A DNA stretch of 12,249 bases from an uncultured Eubacteriales bacterium (GCA_905198865.1 CAJKEB010000053.1:1-12249), one strand, 5' to 3'; numbered from the stretch's first letter, positions 1 through 6,942 are shown. A program made the numbers and translations. The notes: generated by a model not told the origin, from the sequence alone.

Positions 1-62
1 TCCCTCCGGGAGAGGTGTCAGCGGAGCTGACGGAGAGGGCTTCACTCATAAACTATAATTTA
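1..62. repeat. Right end of a truncated hairpin-array intergenic element
   Basis: The window opens inside a GC-rich hairpin region: TCCC/GGGA at 1-11 and a GTCAGC-GGA-GCTGAC stem-loop at 17-31. It ends in ATAAACTATAATTTA at 48-62. Thirteen bases of this (50-62) are identical to the right terminal repeat of the complete element at 7934-8175, so this is read as the right end of a related copy whose left part lies outside the window. No coding potential is visible. The stretch 63-147 after it is AT-rich and shows nothing I can assign apart from isolated TATAAT words without a -35 partner. Confidence 0.55.
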
Positions 63-147
63 GTTTTCCTTATCTATAATACACCAGACATACCGTTTGC
101 GACAAAAACGATATAATTTTTCGCAGTCAATTTGTTCAATTTGTTGG

Positions 148-176
148 TTGACAAAATTTTTATATAATGATATACT
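148..176 (+). promoter_or_regulatory. Sigma-A-type promoter of the glutamate synthase operon
   Basis: A perfect TTGACA -35 at 148-153 and a TATACT -10 at 171-176 are separated by 17 bp, so transcription should start near 183. A TATAAT word at 163-168 lies only 9 bp from the TTGACA and cannot pair with it. The predicted start is about 130 bases before the first gene and just before a strong terminator, so the leader RNA is probably regulatory. Confidence 0.75.
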
Positions 177-184
177 TATTAAAC

Positions 185-200
185 CGAACAAAGGCGTTCG
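185..200 (+). promoter_or_regulatory. Candidate antiterminator hairpin with A1/G4 hexaloop (ANTAR-type)
   Basis: The stem CGAAC (185-189) and GTTCG (196-200) closes the six-base loop AAAGGC, with A in position 1 and G in position 4. That loop pattern is the signature of hairpins bound by ANTAR-domain antiterminator proteins, which are known to control nitrogen-metabolism genes in clostridia. The 3' arm is also part of the 5' arm of the terminator at 194-229, so the two structures exclude each other, as that mechanism needs. Known ANTAR targets have two such hairpins. The only upstream candidate here is a 3-bp AT stem around loop AATGAT (163-174), which overlaps the promoter, so the assignment is tentative. 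Confidence 0.35.
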
Positions 201-239
201 TCAGTCGATTTATTTCGACAGACGGGCGCTTTTTCTTTT
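194..239 (+). terminator. Leader intrinsic terminator (attenuator) before gltB1
   Basis: A 15-bp stem (194-208 with 215-229; one A-A mismatch and two G-T wobbles) closes the loop TTTATT and is followed by TTTTTCTTTT at 230-239. It begins only about 10 bases after the predicted transcription start and well before the first coding region. It therefore looks like an attenuator of the operon and not the end of an upstream gene. Between it and gltB1 only a small AGGG/CCCT stem (270-287) and the ribosome binding site are visible. Confidence 0.85.
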
Positions 240-311
240 ATTCGGAAATAATTTACAGTAAATAAATTAAGGGAACGGTAATACCCTGTTAGAATAAAGG
301 AGGAAGAACTT

Positions 312-1433
312 ATGCTTTTAAAAGAAGGTCAAAACGGAAACAGAATTCCGTCGGGTTGCGCTATTTCCGGAATATTCTCTAAAAGCGGAAAGAGAATAAA
401 CGGTGAAGCAATCATTAATTCAATTGCCGTTATGCACGACCGCTCAAACGGTCTCGGCGGCGGTTTTGCCGGTTACGGTATCTACCCCGAGTACAAAAAC
501 CAGTATGCTTTTCACGTATTCTATGAGAGCAATGAGCAGAAAGAAGTTTGTGAAAGGTATCTCGACAGGCATTTTGATGTCATTAATCTGTCTAAAATTC
601 CAATCAACAGAATTCCCGAAATTAAAGACGAGCCTCTTATCTGGCGTTACTTTGTTGACCCGCTCAAGACCAAGCTCGCTGCGTCACAACTTGATGAGAA
701 AGAATACGTAGTTCGCTGCGTCAACAAGATTAACACTCAGATTGACGGCTGCTATGTTTTCTCATGCGGCAAGAACATGGGCGTGTTCAAGGCTGTCGGC
801 TTCCCGGAGGACGTAGGAAGGTTTTACAGGCTGGACGAGTACGAGGGCTACTGCTGGACGGCGCACGGACGTTATCCGACAAACACACCCGGCTGGTGGG
901 GCGGTGCGCATCCGTTTGCGATGCTCGACTATTCAATCGTACATAACGGTGAGATTTCGTCATACGATGCAAACCGCAGATTTATCGAGATGTACGGCTA
1001 TAAGTGCACTCTTCTGACTGATACTGAGGTTATCACATACATCACTGACTATCTTCTGAGAAAAAAGAAGCTGACGCTTGAGGAAATGGCAAGCATTGTC
1101 GCAGCGCCGTTCTGGTCAACAATCGACCATATGCCTGAGCCGGAGCGCAGCCGCATGAAGTTCCTCAGAAACACCTTCAGCAGCCTGCTCATCACAGGTC
1201 CGTTCTCTATCCTTCTCGGATTTACGGGAGGCATGATGGCGCTCAATGACAGACTTAAGCTGCGCAGTATGGTTGTCGGCGAAAAGGACGACATGGTATA
1301 CATCGCAAGCGAGGAATGTGCAATGCGCGTTATCGAGCCGGAGCTTGACAACATCTGGTCACCGAGAGGCGGAGAACCGGTTATCGTAAGACTTTATGAC
1401 GACGCTATGGAAGAAATCGGAGGTGCGGAATAA
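312..1433 (+). CDS. gltB1: Glutamate synthase glutaminase subunit (GltB1, class II glutamine amidotransferase)
   Basis: This is the separate amidotransferase subunit of a split, archaeal-type glutamate synthase. It should hydrolyse glutamine to glutamate and ammonia and pass the ammonia to the FMN subunit. The 373-residue product has the N-terminal nucleophile fold motifs: Cys16 in IPSGCAISGIF, RYPTNTPGWWGGAHPF from residue 187 (glutamine-binding Arg), the NGE oxyanion segment at 212-214, and TDTE at 236-239. The catalytic Cys is usually residue 1 of the mature enzyme; here 15 residues precede it, which implies a cleaved propeptide. The start is fixed by AAAGGAGG at 296-303, 8 bases upstream. 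It is the first gene of the operon and its TAA overlaps the ATG of gltB2 by one base. The gene name follows the archaeal three-part nomenclature. Confidence 0.93.
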   Translation: MLLKEGQNGNRIPSGCAISGIFSKSGKRINGEAIINSIAVMHDRSNGLGGGFAGYGIYPEYKNQYAFHVFYESNEQKEVCERYLDRHFDVINLSKIPINRIPEIKDEPLIWRYFVDPLKTKLAASQLDEKEYVVRCVNKINTQIDGCYVFSCGKNMGVFKAVGFPEDVGRFYRLDEYEGYCWTAHGRYPTNTPGWWGGAHPFAMLDYSIVHNGEISSYDANRRFIEMYGYKCTLLTDTEVITYITDYLLRKKKLTLEEMASIVAAPFWSTIDHMPEPERSRMKFLRNTFSSLLITGPFSILLGFTGGMMALNDRLKLRSMVVGEKDDMVYIASEECAMRVIEPELDNIWSPRGGEPVIVRLYDDAMEEIGGAE

Positions 1434-2938
1434 TGATACGTGATTATTTATATCCTGAATATGAGGCGGTACGCAACCCTGATTTGTGTATCGGCTGCAG
1501 AGCGTGCGAGCGTCAGTGTTCAAACGAGGTTCATCACTATGACGCAGATCTGGGCAAGATGGTAAGCAACAGCAGAACCTGCGTTGACTGCCAGAGATGC
1601 GTGTGCATCTGCCCGACAAACGCTCTTAAAATAGTAAAGAGTGACAATACATTCAAGCTGAACGCCAACTGGACAAACGAGGCAATCAGTGACGTTATAC
1701 GCCAGGCTGGTACCGGTGCGGTTCTGCTTTCGGCGATGGGTAACCCGAAGGATTATCCGGTATACTGGGACAAAATCCTGATTAATGCGTCTCAGGTTAC
1801 CAACCCGTCAATCGACCCGCTGCGTGAGCCGATGGAGACAAAGACATATCTGGGCAAGAAAACCCATAACATAGTACGCGACAGAAACGGCAATATCGTC
1901 CCGGAGACGTCTCCTCAGCTTGAACTTGAAACACCGATTATGTTTTCTGCCATGTCTTACGGCTCAATCAGCTATAACGCGCACAAGAGCCTTGCAACAG
2001 CCGCAGAGGAACTCGGTATTCTGTACAACACAGGTGAGGGCGGACTGCATGAGGACTTCTATCAGTACGGCCCTAATACAATAGTTCAGGTAGCGTCAGG
2101 CCGTTTCGGCGTGCATGAGGACTATTTAAACACCGGCGCTGCCATTGAGATAAAGATGGGTCAGGGTGCAAAGCCCGGTATAGGCGGACATCTTCCCGGT
2201 ACAAAAATCGTCGGCGATATTTCAAAGACAAGAATGATTCCCGAGGGCTCGGACGCTATTTCTCCGGCTCCGCATCATGATATATATTCGATTGAGGATT
2301 TGAGACAGCTTGTATTCTCGCTCAAGGAGGCGAGTGACTACAAAAAGCCTGTCATCGTCAAGATTGCGGCTGTGCATAATGTTGCGGCAATAGCAAGCGG
2401 TATTGCGCGAAGCGGTGCTGATATAATCGCTATTGACGGTTACAGAGGCGGCACGGGTGCCGCGCCGAAGAGAATTCGTGACAATGTCGGTATTCCGATT
2501 GAGCTTGCGCTCGCAAGCGTTGACCAAAGACTGCGTGATGAGGGCATCCGTGACGAGGTATCGGTCGTTGTCGGCGGAAGCATCAGAAGCAGTGCGGATG
2601 TAGTAAAGGCTATCGCCTTGGGCGCTGACGCATGCTACATCGCTACATCCGCTCTTATCGCCATGGGCTGTCATCTTTGCAGAAGCTGTCAGAGTGGTAA
2701 GTGTAACTGGGGTATTGCAACTCAGGTTCCCGAACTCGTTAAGAGACTTAATCCGATTGACGGCAAGCAGCGTCTTGTAAACTTAGTCAATGCGTGGACT
2801 CATGAAATAAAGGAAATGATGGGCGGTATGGGTATCAACTCAATCGAAGCATTAAGAGGCAACCGTCTTATGCTTCGCGGTGTTGATATGAACGAGAAAG
2901 AACTGGAGATTTTGGGCATTAAGTATGCCGGAGAATAA
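1433..2938 (+). CDS. gltB2: Glutamate synthase FMN/Fe-S subunit with N-terminal ferredoxin domain (GltB2)
   Basis: This is the synthase core, which aminates 2-oxoglutarate and reduces the imino intermediate to glutamate on FMN. Residues 19-60 hold two CxxCxxCxxxC motifs (C19, C22, C25, C29 and C50, C53, C56, C60), a 2[4Fe-4S] ferredoxin domain. From about residue 165 the FMN-binding GOGAT barrel follows, with SAMSYGSIS, GEGG, the KMGQGAKPGIGGHLPG segment, DGYRGGTGAAP and VVGGSIRSSADVVKAIALGA. C413, C419 and C424 (spacing C-x5-C-x4-C) match the [3Fe-4S] ligands of bacterial GltB; C416 is an extra Cys. At 501 residues it has the usual length of stand-alone archaeal-type subunits. The start overlaps the stop of gltB1 as TAATG, with GGAGGTG at 1419-1425. 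The glutaminase and GXGXG parts of classical GltB are encoded by neighbouring genes. Confidence 0.95.
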   Translation: MIRDYLYPEYEAVRNPDLCIGCRACERQCSNEVHHYDADLGKMVSNSRTCVDCQRCVCICPTNALKIVKSDNTFKLNANWTNEAISDVIRQAGTGAVLLSAMGNPKDYPVYWDKILINASQVTNPSIDPLREPMETKTYLGKKTHNIVRDRNGNIVPETSPQLELETPIMFSAMSYGSISYNAHKSLATAAEELGILYNTGEGGLHEDFYQYGPNTIVQVASGRFGVHEDYLNTGAAIEIKMGQGAKPGIGGHLPGTKIVGDISKTRMIPEGSDAISPAPHHDIYSIEDLRQLVFSLKEASDYKKPVIVKIAAVHNVAAIASGIARSGADIIAIDGYRGGTGAAPKRIRDNVGIPIELALASVDQRLRDEGIRDEVSVVVGGSIRSSADVVKAIALGADACYIATSALIAMGCHLCRSCQSGKCNWGIATQVPELVKRLNPIDGKQRLVNLVNAWTHEIKEMMGGMGINSIEALRGNRLMLRGVDMNEKELEILGIKYAGE

Positions 2939-2953
2939 ACGGAGGGTTATCTG

Positions 2954-3388
2954 ATGAAGAGAGTATATGTGAATGAAGAATGGTGTCTCGGATGCCATTT
3001 GTGTGAATATCAATGTGCTTTTGCCAACTCCGGTATGGACGATATGGTTAAGGCGCTCAAAGGAAAAGAAATACACCCCAGAATTCAGGTCGAGGGTGAT
3101 AACAAGATCAGCTTTGCGGTCAACTGCCGTCAGTGCGATGAGCCGCTCTGCGTTAAAGGCTGCATTTCGGGGGCACTCAGCAAGGGCGACGACGGCGTTG
3201 TCGTTATTGACACGGACAAATGCGTCGGCTGCTTCACTTGTATTCTGTCATGCCCCTACGGCGCGATTATGCCGTCGCCGGATCATAAGGCGGTTCAGAA
3301 ATGTCAGCTGTGCCTTAACAATTCGTGCGGAGAGCCTGCGTGTGTAACGGGCTGTCCCAACCATGCAATCGTGTATGAAGAAAGATAG
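2954..3388 (+). CDS. Four-cluster [4Fe-4S] ferredoxin, electron-transfer subunit of glutamate synthase
   Basis: The 144-residue protein has four Cys groups typical of DmsB/HycB-like ferredoxins: C11/C14/C17/C21; C58/C61/C66/C70; C90/C93/C96/C100; and C117/C120 with C130/C134 (C125 is extra). It should bind four [4Fe-4S] clusters. No signal peptide or membrane anchor is seen, so it is cytoplasmic. Lying between the FMN subunit and the FAD oxidoreductase, it most likely relays electrons from the flavoprotein to GltB2, doing together with the next gene the job of classical GltD. The RBS GGAGGG at 2941-2946 lies 7 bases before the ATG. The same gene neighbourhood is known from Thermotoga-type split glutamate synthases; the exact electron route here is inferred. 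Confidence 0.88.
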   Translation: MKRVYVNEEWCLGCHLCEYQCAFANSGMDDMVKALKGKEIHPRIQVEGDNKISFAVNCRQCDEPLCVKGCISGALSKGDDGVVVIDTDKCVGCFTCILSCPYGAIMPSPDHKAVQKCQLCLNNSCGEPACVTGCPNHAIVYEER

Positions 3389-3401
3389 GGAGGTTAATAT
3401 C

Positions 3402-4646
3402 ATGAAGTATGATTATTTGATTATCGGAAACTCGATTGCTGCGGTTGGCTGTATCGAAGGTATCAGAAGCCTTGATAAAGAAGGCAGCATATGTGTTGTT
3501 TCTGACGAGAATTATGTTGTTTACGGACGTCCGCTTATCTCGTATTACCTCTGGAACAAGACCACAGAGGAGAATATGCTCCGCTACAGACCGGAGAATT
3601 TCTATCAGAAAAACGGCGTCGAGCTTATACTCGGAACAAAAGCCGAAAAAATAAATGCAGAGGAGAAAAATGTCAAGCTCAGCAGCGGCAAAACAGTGGA
3701 ATACAAAAAGCTGTTGGTCGCAACCGGCTCAAGACCGTTTGTTCCCCCTATGAACGGTCTTGACAAGGTCGAAAATAAGTTCAGCTTTATGACGCTTGAT
3801 GATGCAAAGGCACTTGACGCCGCAATAGACAGCGAGTCACGCGTGCTTATTGTGGGTGCCGGACTTATTGGCCTTAAGTGCGCCGAGGGTATCAGCGATA
3901 AGGTCAAGAGCCTGACTATCGTTGATCTTGCAAACAGAATACTGCCGAGTATTCTTGACGAGGAGGGTTCGGCAATCGTTCAGAAATTTATCGAAGAACG
4001 CGGTGTGAAGTTTTATCTTGAGGACAGTGTTGACAAGTTTGAGGACGGAACCGCAACGCTCAAGAGCGGAAAGTCAATAGATTATGACGTGGTTGTAATA
4101 GCGGTCGGCGTACGCGCAAACACTGAGCTTGTGTCAGAAGCCGGCGGCGATGTTAATCGCGGTATAGTGACTGACCTAAAATGCAAGACAACACTTGATG
4201 ATGTATATGCGGCAGGCGACTGCGCCGAGAGCTTTAATATAACCACAGGTCAGAATCAGGTTCTGGCGCTACTCCCGAACGCTTACAGACAGGGCGAGGA
4301 CGCAGGTATAAACATGGCGGGCGGCGAAAAGCTCTATGATGATGCTATTCCGATGAACTCAATCGGCTTCTGGGGACTGCATGTTATTACTGCCGGAAGC
4401 TATGACGGCGAAGTCATTGTTTCCAGAGACGAGAATGGAGTGAGATATAAGAAGCTGTTCACAGCCGATAATAAGCTCAAGGGCTTTATTCTGATAGACG
4501 ATATTGAAAGAGCCGGAATATATACACGTCTTGTGCGTGAGCAGACTCCGCTCGACCAGATTGACTTTGAAGCAATTGCTGAAAGACCGCAGGAAATGGC
4601 ATTTGCAAAGCAGGTCAGAGATGTAGATCTTGGAGGTGCAAAGTAA
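3402..4646 (+). CDS. NAD(P)H-dependent FAD oxidoreductase (rubredoxin-reductase/NirB-N-like), glutamate synthase electron input
   Basis: This 414-residue flavoprotein belongs to the pyridine nucleotide-disulfide oxidoreductase fold. An N-terminal FAD-binding GNSIAAVG (9-16) is followed by the ATGSRP segment, an NAD(P)-binding VGAGLIG centred on 152-157, and the second FAD motif AAGDC beginning at 270. There is no CxxxxC redox disulfide, so it is not a thioredoxin- or lipoamide-type enzyme; the C-terminal part resembles NADH:rubredoxin/nitrite reductase proteins. It should oxidise NAD(P)H and feed the neighbouring ferredoxin and GltB2. I chose the ATG at 3402 because TAGGGAGG (3386-3393), which begins at the previous gene's stop codon, sits 8 bases upstream. 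An earlier in-frame ATG at 3363 would add 13 residues, overlap the ferredoxin gene and lack a ribosome binding site. NADH versus NADPH preference cannot be told from sequence alone. Confidence 0.88.
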   Translation: MKYDYLIIGNSIAAVGCIEGIRSLDKEGSICVVSDENYVVYGRPLISYYLWNKTTEENMLRYRPENFYQKNGVELILGTKAEKINAEEKNVKLSSGKTVEYKKLLVATGSRPFVPPMNGLDKVENKFSFMTLDDAKALDAAIDSESRVLIVGAGLIGLKCAEGISDKVKSLTIVDLANRILPSILDEEGSAIVQKFIEERGVKFYLEDSVDKFEDGTATLKSGKSIDYDVVVIAVGVRANTELVSEAGGDVNRGIVTDLKCKTTLDDVYAAGDCAESFNITTGQNQVLALLPNAYRQGEDAGINMAGGEKLYDDAIPMNSIGFWGLHVITAGSYDGEVIVSRDENGVRYKKLFTADNKLKGFILIDDIERAGIYTRLVREQTPLDQIDFEAIAERPQEMAFAKQVRDVDLGGAK

Positions 4647-5371
4647 TGAAGATAAATGCAGGACTTACGTATTATGACGAAATCAATAAGAAAATCCGCG
4701 CAACACGCGACAAGAAGATAGAAGTAGACAACTGTTTAGGTCAGCGTTATATCGGCTGCGGATTATCAGGAAAGGAGCTTACCGTAAACGGTACGCCCGG
4801 CAATGCACTCGGCGCTTACCTCAACGGCGCAACGGTCAATGTATACGGCAACGCCCAGGACGCAACCGGAGACACTATGAACGATGGAGTTATCGCAATT
4901 CACGGTTCATCGGGTGACGCAACCGGCTATGCAATGCGCGGCGGAACGATTTTTGTAAAGGGCGACGCAGGTTACCGCGCCGGTATTCATATGAAGGCGT
5001 ATAAGGACAAAGTCCCGGTTCTGGTTATCGGCGGCAAAGCAGGCAGCTTCCTCGGCGAGTACCAGGCGGGAGGTTATATCATTGTGCTCGGTATAGGTCA
5101 CGAGGACAGAAGCACTGTTGTAGAGAGATTTTGCGCTACCGGAATGCACGGCGGCAAGATTTTCTTAAGATGTGACGAGCTCCCGTTCGACTTGCCAAAG
5201 AATATCTTCGCCGAAAAGGCAACAAAGAAAGACCTTGCGGAAATCGAAGAATATGTTGATAAATACATTGAGCTGTTCGGCGGCGATAAGCAGATAATAA
5301 TGAAGAAAAACTTCTTCGTCCTGACGCCGGACACCAAAAATCCGTATAAGCAGATTTACACGGCATGCTAG
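4646..5371 (+). CDS. gltB3: Glutamate synthase GXGXG-domain subunit (GltB3)
   Basis: The product is a 241-residue right-handed beta-helix protein equivalent to the C-terminal GXGXG domain of classical GltB. In the holoenzyme this domain is structural and helps position the ammonia tunnel between the glutaminase and FMN sites. Gly-rich coils recur from about residue 49 to 150, for example GTPGNALGAYLNG, GSSGDATGYAMRGG, KGDAGYRAGIHM and GGKAGSFLGEYQAGG, each spaced like one beta-helix turn. The ATG overlaps the stop of the flavoprotein gene by one base (TAATG), with GGAGG at 4632-4636, indicating translational coupling. It is the last gene of the operon and is followed by two hairpins. Related domains occur in formylmethanofuran dehydrogenase subunit C, but the neighbours settle the assignment. 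Confidence 0.92.
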   Translation: MKINAGLTYYDEINKKIRATRDKKIEVDNCLGQRYIGCGLSGKELTVNGTPGNALGAYLNGATVNVYGNAQDATGDTMNDGVIAIHGSSGDATGYAMRGGTIFVKGDAGYRAGIHMKAYKDKVPVLVIGGKAGSFLGEYQAGGYIIVLGIGHEDRSTVVERFCATGMHGGKIFLRCDELPFDLPKNIFAEKATKKDLAEIEEYVDKYIELFGGDKQIIMKKNFFVLTPDTKNPYKQIYTAC

Positions 5372-5394
5372 CGTCGCAAATCCCTGCGCTAACC

Positions 5395-5418
5395 GCAAAC
5401 TCTGCGTGCAGAGTTTGC
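5395..5418. repeat. Strong stem-loop after the glutamate synthase operon
   Basis: GCAAACTCTGC (5395-5405) and GCAGAGTTTGC (5408-5418) form a perfect 11-bp inverted repeat, which as RNA would fold with a four-base loop. Only TT follows it, so it is unlikely to terminate alone; it may protect the mRNA 3' end or act with the next hairpin. Confidence 0.7.
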
Positions 5419-5442
5419 TTTACGCTCCGGGGATGCTCCTTT

Positions 5443-5474
5443 TCCCGCAAAGCGTACGGCTTTGCGGGATTTTT
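5443..5474 (+). terminator. Intrinsic terminator of the glutamate synthase operon
   Basis: CCCGCAAAGC (5444-5453) pairs perfectly with GCTTTGCGGG (5459-5468) around loop GTACG; T5443-A5469 can extend the stem, and TTTTT follows at 5470-5474. It separates the operon from ftsZ. The stretch 5475-5597 beyond it is AT-rich and shows no gene or other signal. Confidence 0.9.
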
Positions 5475-5597
5475 GGTTCTGCGGATTGTCTTATTTTGTG
5501 TTTGTACATTTCGCTGATAAATCATTCCTCATCAACACTTTTTTATATCTTTTGTTACAACATCGTAATATTTTTTAAGAAAGTTTAAAAATTTCTA

Positions 5598-5625
5598 TTT
5601 ACAAAATTAAATTTCATGGTATAAT
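5598..5625 (+). promoter_or_regulatory. ftsZ promoter with extended -10
   Basis: TTTACA (5598-5603) and TATAAT (5620-5625) are 16 bp apart, and a TGG directly before the -10 (5617-5619) makes it an extended -10 element. The predicted start near 5632 leaves a short leader of about 47 bases before the GTG. Having its own promoter and terminator suggests ftsZ is expressed apart from a division gene cluster. Confidence 0.8.
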
Positions 5626-5678
5626 AGATATAATTAAAGTAGATAATTGTGAGTTTATTTATATGAGGAGGAAATAAC

Positions 5679-6875
5679 GTGTTCCAGTTTGATACAGAAG
5701 CTACAAACCCAGCCAAGATTAAAGTTATCGGTGTCGGCGGCGGCGGTAACAACGCTGTTAACAGAATGATTGACGCTGATGTTAAGTGTGTTGATTTTAT
5801 TGCCGTAAATACGGACAAGCAGGATCTCACCTTATCTCAGGCGCCGCAGAAAATTCAGATTGGTGAAAAGATTACAAAGGGTCTCGGCGCAGGTGCAGTT
5901 CCTGAGGTTGGTCAAAAGGCTGCCGAGGAGAGCGTTGAGGATATTAAGAAGGCTGTTCAGGGTGCCGATATGGTATTTGTTACCGCAGGTATGGGCGGCG
6001 GAACGGGAACCGGTGCGGCTCCTATCGTTGCTAAGACCGCAAAGGAAGAAGGCATACTGACTGTCGGTATCGTAACCAAGCCGTTCTGGTTTGAGGGCAA
6101 GACCCGTCAGAAAAACAGTGATATAGGTATCACAAACCTCATGAAGGAAGTTGACACACTTGTTGTTATACCTAATGACAAGCTGCTTGAGGTTGCAGAA
6201 AACAGAACTCCGCTTACAGAGTCGTTTAAAATGGCAGACGATATTTTGAGACAGGGCGTTCAGGGTATTTCTGACTTGATTTCAAGACCCGGTCTTATCA
6301 GTCTTGACTTTGCCGATATTAAGACAATCATGAAGGATACCGGCTTTGCTCACATGGGTATAGGCCGCGCAACAGGTGAGAACAGAGCTGAAGAAGCTGC
6401 CAAGAAAGCTATACATAGTCCTCTTCTTGAAACAACAATCGAAGGCGCAAAGGGCGTTATTCTTAACGTAACGGGCGGACAAGACCTCGGTATCCTTGAG
6501 GTTAAGACCGCTGCCGAATTGGTTGAAGAAGCTGCTGATTCAGATGCAAATATTATTATTGGTGCCATTATCGATGAAAATATGGGCGATGAGATTGCAA
6601 TCACTGTTATTGCTACAGGCTTCAAGGGCAATGTTCCCGGAGCTGAGGAGAAGAAACAGGAGGATACAAATCCGTTCTCAAGCTTTTTGGGCGGAATGGG
6701 AAGCTTCGGCGGTGCTCAGCAGGCACAGCCTAATGCTAATTATAATCAGGCTCCGCAGCAGCCGGCTTTCACGCAGAGCTCATACGACCCGGCTCCGTCA
6801 AGTAACCTTTTCAGCAAGGTTGGCGAGGACGACGGTATTGATGTTCCTGTCTTTCTTCGCAGAAAAGACAGATAA
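5679..6875 (+). CDS. ftsZ: Cell division protein FtsZ
   Basis: FtsZ is the tubulin-like GTPase that polymerises into the Z-ring at midcell. The 398-residue product has the N-terminal IKVIGVGGGGNNAVNRM nucleotide-binding segment, the tubulin signature GGGTGTG at 106-112, and the C-terminal core with GAIIDENMGDEI. A short Gln/Pro/Asn-rich linker (about 330-383) leads to a conserved C-terminal peptide, DVPVFLRR at 388-395, which normally binds FtsA or SepF. The T7 loop reads SLDFAD: D210 and D213 are kept, but residue 208 is Ser where most bacterial FtsZ have Asn. The start codon is GTG, supported by GAGGAGG at 5665-5671, 7 bases upstream. No dcw-cluster genes such as ftsA or ftsQ are adjacent in this window. 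Confidence 0.97.
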   Translation: MFQFDTEATNPAKIKVIGVGGGGNNAVNRMIDADVKCVDFIAVNTDKQDLTLSQAPQKIQIGEKITKGLGAGAVPEVGQKAAEESVEDIKKAVQGADMVFVTAGMGGGTGTGAAPIVAKTAKEEGILTVGIVTKPFWFEGKTRQKNSDIGITNLMKEVDTLVVIPNDKLLEVAENRTPLTESFKMADDILRQGVQGISDLISRPGLISLDFADIKTIMKDTGFAHMGIGRATGENRAEEAAKKAIHSPLLETTIEGAKGVILNVTGGQDLGILEVKTAAELVEEAADSDANIIIGAIIDENMGDEIAITVIATGFKGNVPGAEEKKQEDTNPFSSFLGGMGSFGGAQQAQPNANYNQAPQQPAFTQSSYDPAPSSNLFSKVGEDDGIDVPVFLRRKDR

Positions 6876-6894
6876 ATTTGATTTAATTTTGCAG

Positions 6895-6920
6895 ACCGGT
6901 CATTTTTGACCGGTTTGTTT
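6895..6920 (+). terminator. Intrinsic terminator after ftsZ
   Basis: ACCGGTCA (6895-6902) and TGACCGGT (6907-6914) form a perfect 8-bp stem with loop TTTT, followed by the T-rich TTGTTTT. It ends only about 8 bases before the ribosome binding site of the next gene, so that gene probably depends on read-through. Confidence 0.85.
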
Positions 6921-6942
6921 TATATAGAAGGGAGAATTTGTA

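Noticed and set aside
148..168. TTGACA followed by TATAAT as a promoter
   Set aside because: The spacing is only 9 bp. The TATACT at 171-176 gives the correct 17-bp spacing with the same TTGACA.
183..311. T-box or glutamine riboswitch in the glutamate synthase leader
   Set aside because: I see no T-box sequence and no glnA-type conserved core, and the leader is short, so only a terminator and small hairpins can be supported.
2222..2674. 150-residue reading frame on the minus strand inside gltB2
   Set aside because: It lies wholly opposite a well-conserved gene, shows no recognisable motif, and is explained by the codon bias of the real frame.
3363..3401. Earlier start for the FAD oxidoreductase
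   Set aside because: It would overlap the end of the ferredoxin gene, has no ribosome binding site, and adds residues before the conserved FAD motif start.
5406..5588. 60-residue reading frame between gltB3 and ftsZ
   Set aside because: It begins within a hairpin, crosses the operon terminator, and has no ribosome binding site.
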